A program made the translations under genes and the position numbers. This document shows, piece after piece, positions 21,270 through 32,880 of a DNA stretch of 64,000 bases (positions are counted from its first letter, which is position 1; every line of letters begins with the position of its first letter). The notes beneath the pieces are model-generated. The model worked only from the letters and a program-made list of their open reading frames with translations, made no database searches and had not been told where the DNA came from. The stretch spans positions 84,884,245 through 84,948,244 of the forward strand of contig OX419755.1 of assembly GCA_948567375.1 (NCBI GenBank). Direction: 5' to 3'. The stretch is from Lunularia cruciata (taxonomy: Eukaryota > Streptophyta > Marchantiopsida > Lunulariales > Lunulariaceae).

Positions 21270-22960
21270 TGATCCTTTAGTTCTTCTTCTTACTTTTCCT
21301 TTGCTTGAGTCTCCAAATATAGGGCTAACCCCTTCCAATCCTTGGTCATCTGAATGTCTTAGGTAGCAAACTTGATCTTAATATCATTCATCTCACGACC
21401 AAGACTTTCTACTTCTTTGTCTCTTGCATTCAATTGGTCCTTGTAATTGATATGCATCTCCTTCTTCTCCATGTGTAGTTTTCTTCACTCAAGTTGTACT
21501 TGGCCTAGTTCTTTCTCTTGCTCCTTCTACAAGAAACAAAAAAGGCACTCTACCTTCTTACCTTGAATAACTCTTACATCAAGGAGTTCACCTTCTTGGA
21601 CTCATCCTTGAATTGATCTTGGGCCTTAGTCGCATCCTCCTTCAATTTATCCTCCCTTGCCTTCTTGGCATAATTTTCCTTGTGTGTGCTCCTCACCAAG
21701 GTAGTATAGTCTATAATTTTGTGGCACTTCTTTTGATAATGAGAAAGTATTAATTCTAACAATTACTAAATTATCTAACAAAGTGGGATCCATCCATAAC
21801 TTGGGTGTTGGTGGTTTTGCTCACTTTGCCTTCTCCTTCTTTGTGCAATTTTGGAAGAGGGACTTAAGCTTCAACTTTTAGCAGTTTTTGAACTTCCACT
21901 TCTATTTCTACTTCTTCTCCTCCTTGGCTCTCACCTCCTGTCTTGCCAATGTTTTCTTGAACTTCAAAATGTACTTCTTTCTCCTCTCCTTTCTTTGGAT
22001 GTTTGCTTTCCTACCTTCTACTAAGGGGCTAGAGAAAAAAGGTTAGGAGGCTCATTGAGGTGAGGTTACATTTCTTCTTACTTCCTTCACTATAGTCACA
22101 TATTAAGCTAGGTTTGGAGCTCTTTTTATTTCTCCTCTTCTTCCTCTTGTACTGCAAACTCTTATAGAGTGAATGGACCTTTTTTTCTTCATCATATTTG
22201 TCTTCTTTGTTTTCTTTCTCCAAAGTTGCTTCTTCTTCTTTGTACAAATTTACAATCAATAACTTTTAGATTCATTCTTACCTTCTTCTTTTCTATGATA
22301 TAGGCCTTTGGTGGGGCAAGACCATGCTTCTTCATCTTTGATATTGCTCCTTCCTCATCTAAAAGCACAAAATTGCATATCTTTGCATACTCCACATCTA
22401 CTTTTTGGTATTTTTTTTATCATCAACTTCTCTTTGGCTTGGGAAGTGAATACCTTGTGGGAGGGAAGTGACTAAAGAATTCCTTTGAAAAAAAATTTCT
22501 TCAATAGGCTGAGACCCATGTATGCATGGATTGTGAATAGTATTAGGTAAGTGACTTCATTATCTTCTTTGAAATCTTGGGGAATGGATCTTGCTTGAAG
22601 TTATAACATGTTTTCCTCAGTTTGTTGGTTCCACTATATACATAGTGAAAGATAAGAACCCATTAGGTAAGTCATTCATTTATGCCATAATATATTTCTA
22701 ATGGCTTCCACAATTGCCCTTTGGTCTGGATCCTTGTAGCTCAAAACTCTCCAATCATTGTTCTTGTTTTGCTTCTTCCTAAAGGTTGCCTTGATTCCTT
22801 TGGTTAAGTACTTTTCAAGGTACTTTGTGTCAATGTTCATCACCCTTGATGGTCCATCATCTGTTCCTAACACATTCTCCCAATGCTCTCTGATTCAACC
22901 AAAGGGATTCCCTCTCAAATCCCCATTGTTGCTCTCTCTTCTCCCTAGTTAACAATGCAC
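21270..22960 (-). pseudogene. ORF1 of element F, related to element D (broken, coiled coil)
   Basis: The minus-strand translation near 22,900-22,680 (REGNPFG, then KKQNKNNDWRVLSYKDP and RAIVEAIRNIL) aligns with element D (KRGNPARW, KRTKNGYKVESYKDR, RGIVSALMAIL) in order and spacing. It continues as lysine- and glutamate-rich stretches (22,400-21,400) of coiled-coil character and runs into the protease region. No CCHC knuckle is visible. It occupies the gag position. Heavily broken. Relationship to D is seen; a capsid role is inferred. Confidence 0.65.
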
Positions 22961-23772
22961 CAAACAAATCTCATGGCAAATTAATTGATTCAAGTAATCA
23001 CATAAGTAACGAGAATGTAGCATCTATATTAGTGCAAGGTTGATGACTATCTCCAATGATGACATTGCCTTCTCAATGTAGAGTTCTAATGGTAGAAAGA
23101 AGAACTACAAATTGGAGCACCTATGGGATAAATACTTAAAGAAAAGAGGCTGATATTTTCTACAAGAAGCAAAAATAAAAGATGTCCTTGTAGTAACTAT
23201 GTGAATAGCAAGATAAGGGTGGAAGATCTTATCTAAAGTTCCATAGGTTATATTGGTATTATTGTGGAAAATACTTTTATAACTTCTACACATTTTCAAA
23301 ATTTTAGCTAAGCCCAAAAGCTGCTTCCTCATTTTCAATAGAAGCCTTGTTCATTTTCAAGTAGAATAATAAATTGGAAGTATAGCCAATAGTTATTAGC
23401 ACAAAGTTGACAAAAGCAAAGGTTGATCTTCTTACACATAATGATTTATCCTTGTTGAAGGTAGGATGTACTTCTAAGTACATTTCAATATAGAGTTTTT
23501 GTCTTCTAGATTGGATGTAGACTTCTCAAAATTCTGAAACAAGCAAGTGATTTGATTCTCCTTGCAAGTAGAAGTAGAAATTGGTATAATAATCATACAA
23601 CATATTAAAAAATAAAAAGCTCAAGTTGCAAGTATATGAAAAAATCAATAGGTATTACTAAGTGTAGGATATTTCTTGGTGGAAATAGTAAAGCTCTTGA
23701 TTTCTTTTTTCAAAAATATTAAGATGAATTAGTATTGCTAAGTTATATACTCTACTTATGTGGTTATCTACT
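22961..23772. other. Unassigned AT-rich stretch upstream of element F ORF1
   Basis: No gene or family is recognised. By position it should hold the 5' leader and LTR of element F, but it does not match the terminal part of element D (14,700-15,078). The open stretch at 23,105-23,338 (minus) has no recognisable domain. Confidence 0.5.
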
Positions 23773-24360
23773 AAACCAATAGCTAGACATATTATCTCAA
23801 GGTGGAAATTGGCTTAATAGCATCTAAAAGGATGTTATATATGATGGATAAAGTATATCAGATAAAGATATCACCAAAAGAGTACTTTTACTAATAAGAC
23901 AAGAGCCAAAAACACACTACAAACTTTAGAGCTAATTTTAGAGACCTAAATGGAAGAATTAGGCCAAAAAAATGAAAAAAATTATCTCCTTCAACCAAAA
24001 AATTTACCTTCATCCATTGTTTGTCTCATCAAGAGCTTTCCAACAATGCCTCACCCATGCAATTCTAAGCTTCCTTCATGAAGATTCTCTAAATATTTCC
24101 TCTAGTCAAACTCATTTGACCAACCAGATGAGACAAAGACTGACATGTCACCCATCCATGCAACTAATTTAAGGGTGGAGCTTGTTGACATGTCACCAAC
24201 CCATGTATTTGATCCAAGGGTGGAGCTTCCTTTGAAAGGGATCCTCTTTGCTATATAATAAACACAATGCTCCTTTTGGGCATTGGAGTATTTAGTATGA
24301 AGCGTTATGTTTTCTCTCTTGTGTTTCTCTTGGGGGGTCTCCTTATCCTTAGAGTATTAT
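23773..24360 (+). repeat. LTR2 copy, probably a solo LTR
   Basis: It follows LTR2 from AGCTAGACATATTATC near its start to CTTATCCTTAGAG at its end, about 588 bp, including the TATATAATAAACAC box. Neither chromovirus leader nor 3' coding sequence follows or precedes it, so it looks like a solo LTR left by recombination. Its first bases are decayed and I cannot verify a target duplication. Confidence 0.78.
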
Positions 24361-26640
24361 ATTATCATTCTTGCTCTTAAAAAGTTAAGAAGTCTTTGTA
24401 AGAGACATATAATTACTAAGGAGTCATTTATTCATGGATAGATATATATTATGTTTTTCAAGAGATATAAGGTATAGATATTAGTGAAGATTTGATTTAT
24501 CAACCATATTATCCCATGTAGAGTTCAATTTCCTCATTCAAAAGTATCCAAATAAATCTATAGATATATACACATTCATTATTTGAAATAAAGTACATAT
24601 TTGTGGTTATAAAATTTTTATGGAAGGTAAATTCATGCCGTTTCAAAGATTTTACCACTTGATGATGGGCAAATGTTAAGGATTTGGAGATGAATCCATA
24701 ACAATTCAATTATACATACTATTTAAGAAATTGTTTATCTTGAACTATTCAATTTGAGCTAAGTACCAAAATAAGAAATTCCTCTTCATCATCATCACAA
24801 TTTTGACTCCATATTTACATGCCAAAAAATTTCAATCCTATCAAATTAGTAATTTTTTTCCCAAAATAAGTTCATCCTTAAGGATTTTGGGTTACAAAGC
24901 TATTTTTGTTGAGCTTAATGGAATAGTTTGATGAGGAGCTCCAACTCAATAAACATTCCAAGAATTTGATGGTTTTGACATTTGTATCCATGGAGCTCAA
25001 TGGTGTTAATTGATTCAATGAGGTTACTCAACTTGGCGAACATCAACAGTATAAATTCAGCTTCTATATCTATGGTCAAATTCACTCTCTCATACCTAAA
25101 AATCACCATGAAAAAAATTTAAGTATTCTAAACTTAGAAATTAATGTCCAAATCCTTTACTAAATAACCAAAATTCCACATATAAGAATTTGGTAATTGG
25201 TTGTCATACCACATACATTTTTTGTATACCTTGGTCTAGTCTCGTACCTAATCTTATACTTTTAGGGAAGAGATATATTGTGTACATGGCATTCCTCGAG
25301 ATTAAGTTAAACCTTAAGTAAATCAGATCTAACTATTTCTTCCTTAATCTCCTCTACCAACTTGGAATTTGATGTCTAAATCTTCATATGATCAAGTCTT
25401 ATTAGTTGGTTTTATCTAAATTGCAAATATCATTATTTTGCAAATATAGATGGTGCTTTGTTGTACTTCTTCACTTTGACATTCAAAGCACTTGGAAAAA
25501 TCAAATTGTATCAACATTGTAAGGACCATCACATTACTTTTAATCAAATAGTTTCATTCTCCTCATCCATACTAATTTAAACTTGGCTATTTACTATTTG
25601 AATGAAGTTCTAGTATCACAAAACACCATGGTATTGTACATCTTTTGCTCAAATTGTATGCAACATTTTGCCCTCACCATACTAAGAAATTGGGCATACC
25701 ATGGATAACCTATCAAGGTTGAAGTATAGACCTAAAATTTGATCCTCAAAGCAAATTCCTTCCCAAAGTTATTAATTTGTTTATTCAACCACTCTTACAT
25801 GTATTGTTTACTAATAAGATAATTTTCACCTTGGAGACCTAATGCAGTCATGAGCATGAGATTATCCACCTCCAAAATTTAAAGAGGTATAGAAGGCACA
25901 TTAGACACTTCAAGAAATGCAATGATTTACCAATTACTAATCTCATCTCTATATAATGCAATTTTAGGGTAGGCATGTTGTTAAAAATAAAAATAAACTT
26001 TTCCTAAACTCCCATTGGAGTCTTTGGATTCAACCACATTATTATCCTCTTTTGCATCTCAATTAAGAAATATTGGCATGATCCCATTTCAATGTATAAC
26101 ATTTATTATACCTTTGACACAAGATTATTTTATCTCATGTCTAATTGCTACTCATACAACCATTGTACACTTTAGTCTTCAAAGTTCCTGTTTGAATATT
26201 TTTTACTAACAGTGAGATTTACATAGGAGCCATTTTACTCTAGTTCATGCTTATTACTATACTATGATCTTTAGGCTCTCCTACGCATTGGGGCTTTGTA
26301 TTCACCAATAATAACTAAGTGAAGATCATGTACTTCAACACTATCAAATTTGTGGGGCATATCATTAAGCAAATGCGGGTGTGCATCTTTCTTAGTGGAC
26401 TTTAACTTCCATGACCACCACTTTGTTGTTTTAACAACATATTTGGGAGATATAGGTTAGCACACAATTTGGCATTATATTATAATTTATAGTTCATCTT
26501 GCATTGGTTACTATGCTTACCAAAAATGATACACTTAGAGTGTTTGAGTTATATGTGAAAGGTTCAATTCAAGCAACCTTGGCATTTGACTTGTTTATAA
26601 TTTGAGAGTAGATCATGGATATTTATTTTTTATAGCCTCC

Positions 26641-26698
26641 AATCGTTTGCTTTACCTTATGAAATTTCTAATCATTTGTTTTACCTTATGAAACTTCT
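26641..26698. repeat. Tandem duplication, 2 x 29 bp
   Basis: Units 26,641-26,669 and 26,670-26,698 both contain TTTACCTTATGAAA and differ at three bases. Confidence 0.85.
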
Positions 26699-29111
26699 TG
26701 TGCTCCAACTATCCTTAAGGGTACTTTAGGAAGAACTAATTACTACTAGTTCAATTATTCTTATGCTCCTATACCTCAAGTCTAACAAAAGATTTGAACA
26801 TGAGTGTGGCTACAAACCTCCATGATAATTTCATCTAACCTTGCACTATTCAAGCATAATTCCACATCTTTATCTCCCAATAAGCATAATCTTACTTGAA
26901 CCTTCTCCAAAGGATTATGGTTGGTTGATGTAATGCCATATGGAGAAAGATCATGCTTGTAAATTTATTTGCACCTCTCTTGGGCTTATCATCCATTGGT
27001 TTTCATGCATGTAAACTCCTTGGTCCATGTTTCAAGACAAGTAAAATGAAAGCCCACTATGATAGTGTCTCTACCATGCACATGCTCTTTTAATAGCCCA
27101 TCCAAAAAAGAGTATGCACTTTGATGGCCATCCAGATTGCTAAGCTAGCAATGCAAGGCCAACATTTTTCCCACCTTTGTAGCCTCCATTGACACTTTAT
27201 ATTGAGCCATGGACATGCTTATGCCATTCCACATCCAAATGGAGCAAAAACAAAGTTTTTTTACAATTTTTGTACTCCCATAATTCCAAGCACCTATTTA
27301 ACTCTCTCTAGAACTTCCTTAAAAAATTTCCTTGTTCAATTTTTTCACTTCCCAATATTTAGCCTTGGAAGGAATTTACCTTTTTCGTAGTATTGCATTC
27401 CTAAATAGACTAAATTGTAGGTAGCACCTCATAGAGAAATAGAGTCCAAGCGCAATATCACACTCTTTGAATCCACTTTCCTAAGAAGTTGAGCTCGTTA
27501 TGCTTCAAATGAGACTTCTTTAAAGTACAATTCTCATGAAAAAATGGCTAAATTTAAAGTTAGTATCTTTTTGTTTGCTTGCTACTATAAAGGGAACCCT
27601 TATTAGTTTCTTTTCCTTTCCTTAATGATATGCTTAAACTCAATAGGTAATCTTGCTTGGTCTTGGATTTGTTACTAGGTTTATGCTTACTTGACCATCC
27701 CAATCTTCATAAAATTGATGCATCAAAGAAAAATTACAACTTATCTGTTGCTTTTGCTTGTTATCAGAGTGGATTTAAACTCTAAGGCTAAATCATCTTT
27801 ACACATGGCTAAACTCAAGTATACAAAAAATTCTGCATTTAAACCAACCATACTAGTAGCTATATTAATGTACCTATGCTTTAAGGGTTATATAATGTAA
27901 TGTTCTTTTCTTCCATGTGAAATGTTAAAGCAAGTGGCATTTTTACTAGAGGTGTCAAACATCCCAAAGGTGAAAACTTATCTTTCAGGGTTATCTTCAA
28001 TTCTTATCCTACTTAATCAACTTAAGCATGATGATTTAAGCAAAAGCAATCTTAAAATGAGATCATAATGCAATATTGTAACTATGAAATTCATTGCTTG
28101 CATATCTCTTGAGAAGTATTGGATTAAGTGCAAGAAATAGGATATACATATGTATATAGAAGGAGATGAGAAAATCCTTTGCTTCTATCTATCTCATGAG
28201 GATATTTCACCCCATTGATTCAAAATAGACTTGATTTCCTTTGTTGACGTGTCATCTTTCAATTCTATAGGACACCAAAATCTCATACGGTAATCTAGAT
28301 CATACAATAAAGGTAAAAAATTTTTCCTTGTTAAATATTTCACAACACATAAACTTATTGCTATTAAAAAAGTTGCTTAATCTTTTTTCTTGGCATTGGT
28401 ATTTCTTAACTCTTTTCTACATTTAGCTTGTGCAATGAATCAGTTCACCTCATCTAATATGGAAAATTTGTAATATAATGTCTAAGTTGTTAGTAAGAAC
28501 AAACGTATCATGCAATATATAGTTATCCTCTTCCAAAATTGGTTAACAGCTTACATTGGACATTCTCAATTTTGATTATCAAGATAAATCTCTTCATTTC
28601 CTTCTATATGATGCACTTGTATAATTTGTTGATGTTATATATACACAAGTGTTGAAGAGACAAAATGTTGAAGTTATTCATAGTCTATATGGCTAATTAT
28701 AGGTTACATGTTCTTTTATGATTATCTCTATTTCTGAACAATGATTCAACCTATACATGAACAATCTAAAGCTTCTACTTCAAAAACTTTTGGAATTTAC
28801 ATGAGAGTATTCAATAAATTAACAACATAACTCTTCACAAAACCAAAATATTTTAACTTTACAATTTATTTTTGTGCTTCTTTTGTTAAATTGATGATTT
28901 GATATCAAGGTATAATGGTTCCTTTTTAAACCATTGATAAATCCCATTTGAGAGTGTAAAACCATGTTATTGGTGATTTACTTAAAACCTTTACCAATAT
29001 TTTTTAGTGCACTCTAATTGACTTATTGCTAATAGAATTAGTGATCATTATCCTTTATGTTGGTAGTATAGAAATTTTACCCATAATCAAATATGAAACT
29101 CCAATCTACCT

Positions 29112-29199
29112 TAAATTTTCTTCACATCACATAGTTTTGGCTTGAAATAATATACTAAATTTTCTTCACATCACATAATTTTGGCTTGAAATAATATAC
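29112..29199. repeat. Tandem duplication, 2 x 44 bp
   Basis: Units 29,112-29,155 and 29,156-29,199 both begin TAAATTTTCTTCACATCAC and differ at a single base, so the duplication is recent compared with its surroundings. Confidence 0.92.
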
Positions 29200-29310
29200 A
29201 TAACTTGTTTTATCTTCAAATTTAATGCCTTTTATTTATTTAGTTCAGCAAGAGACTCCAATGCTTGAGTAAGATACTCAAGTTGTTGTTTTTGTAATGC
29301 TTGAATCATA

Positions 29311-29462
29311 GTGTTATATTGATATATTTATCTTTTTGACTAAACATGTAATGTAATTTATTTTTACTTTGACAATAATATCAACAAATTTCACTATTTT
29401 CAAAGTAAAAATAAATTACATGTTTTGTCAAATAAAATAAAATCAAATCAAATCAATATAAA
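29311..29462. repeat. Imperfect inverted repeat (hairpin)
   Basis: The inner arms are 29,338-29,372 and 29,400-29,429: apart from a 5-base insertion in the left arm, TTTATTTTTACTTTGA and ACATGTAA pair with their complements. Weaker pairing extends outward on both sides to about 29,311 and 29,462 (TTATATTGAT against ATCAATATAA). The loop is about 27 bases. It could be a foldback element remnant or a by-product of AT-rich sequence; no flanking duplication is evident. Confidence 0.75.
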
Positions 29463-29869
29463 TTTAATATAATATATACAATTTTAGAGAACAAGACATG
29501 ATGATAAAATAAGGAGAGATAGACCAAGAACTGAAAATTGCAAACTTGGAATGCTTAAGATTGCCATATGACTTGCTATTCATATATTGTGTGCTTGTTA
29601 ACTTGCTTCCTAACCCGTGAGTTTCTAGTCAAGTTGTTTCTTAACCACACACTCAATCCTTAAAAGGTTCCTCAACACCTTATATCCCAATAAGATTTCC
29701 AAGTACAATACTAGATACTATACCTCTTAAAGAGGTTTTTAGTCACACCCAAAATACTCCTTTATAAATGTAATTTATGAATTATATTAAAAATAGATAG
29801 ATTAATTAATTAATTAATATTATGATAAACTCCAATACAATTACACTATCTCACTTGTTATTTTATCTT

Positions 29870-30532
29870 TGTCGTGTATATACTTATTGTTATACACATT
29901 GCTATACAACATATATCATTGTCAACATCATACACTATAGAAGCACAACTCACACATAAGTCATACATGAACTCTAAAGTGCCACAATGAATCAATTTGT
30001 TTACACAACTCAAATCACACACAATCAGATGAGTAGTTGATCTATTGCTCAACAATTTGCCAACAATTGGTACTAATTATAGTCAAGTCACACCCACTCT
30101 AGCTAAGAGACTGTAGGTGACACTCATTGGCTTTCTATCCACTCTAGCTAGGAACTCAAATGCTCAACATCAGATAAGTGAGCTCTCTAGAGCTACATTT
30201 CTAGAGTATACTCTTGATTTTGACCTAGGTCAATGGTCCCATTGACAGCACACCCAACGGTGTGAATGGTGTAAGTGACAGTAGGTCACACCATGTAGTC
30301 AATACCCCAAACATGAAATCAAACCGTCAAGAAGTAGTATTTGAGTAACTGCCAAAATACATCTAACTACTATCACTACTACTTTAATGTCCAAGCAATC
30401 TAGATGCAATGCTACAATGGCATATGTCATGCATATACACATTGTTATACAACATACATTGTTGTCAACATCATACACTATAGAAGCACAACTCACACAT
30501 AAGTCATACATGAACTCAAAAGTGCCACAATT
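29870..30532 (-). repeat. 3' LTR region of copy B (U-L-U')
   Basis: On the minus strand: block U (30,532-30,430) directly after the polypurine tract, block L (30,429-29,988), then block U' (29,987-29,870), a second copy of U. L matches the 5' LTR (39,293-38,864), with CAACATCAGAG, GAGCTC and ACTCTTGATTTTGACxTAGG stretches on the + strand in both. The same U-L-U' order is found in copy A. Confidence 0.78.
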
Positions 30533-30538
30533 GCCCCC
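30533..30538 (-). other. Polypurine tract of copy B
   Basis: AGGGGG followed by C on the minus strand, directly before block U, at the same place as the six-G run of copy A. Confidence 0.65.
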
Positions 30539-30701
30539 TAGTTGGTGGTTAGGTCCCTCTAACTCCAGATAGCCATCTGTTCCAATTATATGGTAAATCA
30601 TATGGTGGGCAAAAGAATAGGAGGCTAGGTGTTGTCAAGCCTTATTGTTAGTTGCTTATCTGCAATCTATACCATATAAAGGATGAACTAGCTATAAGTC
30701 A

Positions 30702-31080
30702 AGTGCAACTAGGACATAACCACTGTCCTTTAGGAACCAACATGAAGGGAGGAGTCATACATGCCATATGCCATCCTCTCAAACAACTATCACACACTAA
30801 CATAGTAGGAACTCCACCAGAAGAGCCGCATAACATACATCGCAAGTCTACACGTACAAGTGCCAAGCTTAGGTCCATAGTACCATCAATGTTTGGGAGG
30901 TGGTATAGTCCACAATTGTGCATATGATCCTTCCAAATAACACCATCATTTGTTTCTAACACAAGGACTCCAAATGGCAAAACCTTGTGCACTCTCCAGA
31001 TAATATGGCTTGAAGAAACATCAAATATCATTGATGTTGTTTGTTGTAGATATACATAGTTACCTAGATGAAATCAAGTG
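30702..31080 (-). pseudogene. Integrase C-terminal domain and intact PHD finger of copy B
   Basis: An open segment of 110 codons (31,031-30,702) begins inside the integrase C-terminal domain (VLPFGVLVLETNDGV and LPNIDGTMDLSL). It continues into a canonical PHD finger at 30,839-30,705: CX2CX11CX2CX4HX2CX14CX2C, with W just before the histidine (RGWHMAC), TPP after the sixth ligand, and W two residues before the last cysteine pair (QWLCPSC). All eight zinc ligands are present and the stop follows one residue later. PHD fingers read histone H3 tails; here it takes the place a chromodomain has in chromoviruses. A targeting role is inferred. Apart from single substitutions it matches copy A and the decayed copy E. 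Confidence 0.93.
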
Positions 31081-31084
31081 ATTG

Positions 31085-32230
31085 AGGGTCTATAACCTCC
31101 TCCTCAAATGTCAGCATATTGTAAGGTATTCCCATGCTGAGCAATCGCCAAGTTCTCAAAGGCCATTGGCATCAGTCTTTGAAAGATCTTTGCTTGTTGA
31201 GAACATGCACTCATCCATACATTTGGATCATCCAAGTCCAACACTATAGTAGCATCTTGACAAATGGTAGCAAGTAAATATGGATCTTGTCCAGAGAGTA
31301 GAAAGGAAGGAGAGAAGGATAGTAAGGAGGATTTCCGGCTAAATTGATAGCTCATGGCCAACTAGGATAACTAAAGATCCCAATCTTGCAAGTGGCTTCT
31401 CTGCAAACCACTCTCGTCATTGTCTAAACCACTCTCTCTGCTAAGCCATCTGCCTCAAGGTGATCTTGGGAGAGTAGTACAATGATCAATCAAAGCCTTG
31501 TCATAAAATACCTAAAACTCTCCCAAGAACTCTGTACCTTGATTAGTCAAAACCTCAATTGGTGCACCAAAATGACCAAGAACTCGATCCAAGAACAAGT
31601 AAGTTGTCTCTTCATTAGACTTGTCAAGAAGTGCCAACTCAATCCACTTGGAGAAGTGCTCTACCATCACCAAAGCATATTGATGATGTCTCATAGTCAT
31701 TGGTAAAAGTCTAGCATAGTCCAAACTCCAGCGGTAACCCAATCCTATGATAGGTAATGGGTGTAACTATGATGTAAGAGCATTAAATGATACTCTAACT
31801 TGGTCACAAACCACACATCTTGCAACAAATTGTTATACATTGGTTTGCATACCGCGCCACCAATAATGATTTTGGAGTAAGCTATATGTACACTTTACTC
31901 CTAAATGTCATAACTCCTCATGAGCATGATGGACCAACTCTGGTCTTTGAGATGGAAGTGGTACTACTTTCACTCTACCATCCTCCCATACATGAAGAAG
32001 GTGTTTACCCTCCAATCTAAACCGTCTGGCTTGCTAAAGGACACAATCTCTCTCCTTAGCCCTAACTCTGCCACCCACAACACCAATGCAAAGAAGTCCA
32101 TCATTAAGACATCATCATGAATGTCTTGCTGAATTGTACCACTATCTCTACTCTCTAAATCTATGACCTCAATAACTCCTCTTGTATGCACTAAGAGAGA
32201 TACCACCAAAGCCTCGAAAAATATACAAAG
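31085..32230 (-). pseudogene. Integrase of copy B (broken)
   Basis: The minus strand shows the HHCC finger (HHAHEEL, then CVVCDQV near 31,930-31,800). The core has HFSKWIELALLDKS and FLDRVLGHFGAPIEV, then LTNQGTEFLGEF, in which the catalytic aspartate reads asparagine (31,560-31,515). ADGLAERVV follows near 31,440-31,415 with the third acid present, then AMSYQFSRKSSL (31,361-31,310). Stops interrupt it. Same layout as copy A. Confidence 0.9.
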
Positions 32231-32269
32231 AAAGGAAAATATTTGCCAACCTCACACCATCTCCTCATC

Positions 32270-32880
32270 TAATCTTGATGGTTGGGACAATGGGTTTGTA
32301 CTCAACCCATTTGCATCACGGTTCACCACTCTAAGTCTATGAATAATTGTAAAGTCATACTCCTATAAATTCAAAGCCCATCATGCAGGTTTCCCTAAAA
32401 GCTTGTCAAACTCCATCAACCACTTCAATGGTTGATGATCAATGATAAGAGTAAAGGGTTTACCAAATTAGTACCATAAAAGATGTGCTATTATAAGCAC
32501 TCTCTCTCATATGAAATATTCTTTCACTCAACTAAATTGTTGGAGCAACTAGCATTTAGCCACCAAAACTCCTTCCTCTCATCATCATGATGGGTGAGCA
32601 CTGGTCCAAGCTCCAACATACTCCAATCAGTGTGAACCTGAAATGGTCATCCTTTGATTGGCCTCCTCAAAACAGGAGCAAATGTCAACCTCTCCTTGAG
32701 CTCTACAAAAGCTCTCTCTTGCTCATCTCTCCAACACCACTCATGTATAAGCTTGGTCAGGTTTGTCAAGGCCTTGGCAATGGCACTAAATCCTCTAACA
32801 TAATGGCAATAAAAGTTTGCCAACCCAAGGAATGCTTTCACTCTGCTCACATTTGTAGGCCAAGGAATACATGCAATAAC
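32270..32880 (-). pseudogene. RNase H of copy B (broken)
   Basis: VHTDWSMLELG near 32,640-32,605, then KEFWWLNAS-like and YERECL segments, LKWLMEFDKL-like near 32,420, and NRDANGLSTNPLSQ-like near 32,330-32,285. Equivalent to copy A 1,180-1,560. Several stops and frame changes. Confidence 0.82.

Larger units (their letters stand above)
18124..22960 (-). mobile_element. Gypsy element F (minus strand, ends missing)
   Basis: Read right to left it contains an N-terminal region related to the ORF of element D (22,960-21,270), a protease-like segment (about 21,200-21,080), RT (about 20,560-19,900), an RNase H region, and integrase (about 18,800-18,124). The order is Ty3/Gypsy. It stops abruptly at a forward LTR2 fragment, so a chromodomain, if it had one, is lost. 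It is flanked on both sides by forward LTR2 sequence although its own coding strand is minus, so those LTRs are probably not its own. Confidence 0.83.
24361..29310. other. Unassigned AT-rich region, no gene recognised
   Basis: Very AT-rich with dense stops on both strands. Short open stretches (for example 24,915-25,109 minus, 26,015-26,209 plus, 27,202-27,390 plus) show no domain I recognise. The minus strand between about 27,150 and 24,900 has a weakly protein-like composition and may be an old, unrecognisable element. Small local duplications lie at 26,641-26,698 and 29,112-29,199. Confidence 0.55.

Noticed and set aside
30702-31031. PHD finger as an exon of a host chromatin gene
   Set aside because: It is in frame with the integrase C-terminal domain and is found at the same place in copies A and E, so it belongs to the element.
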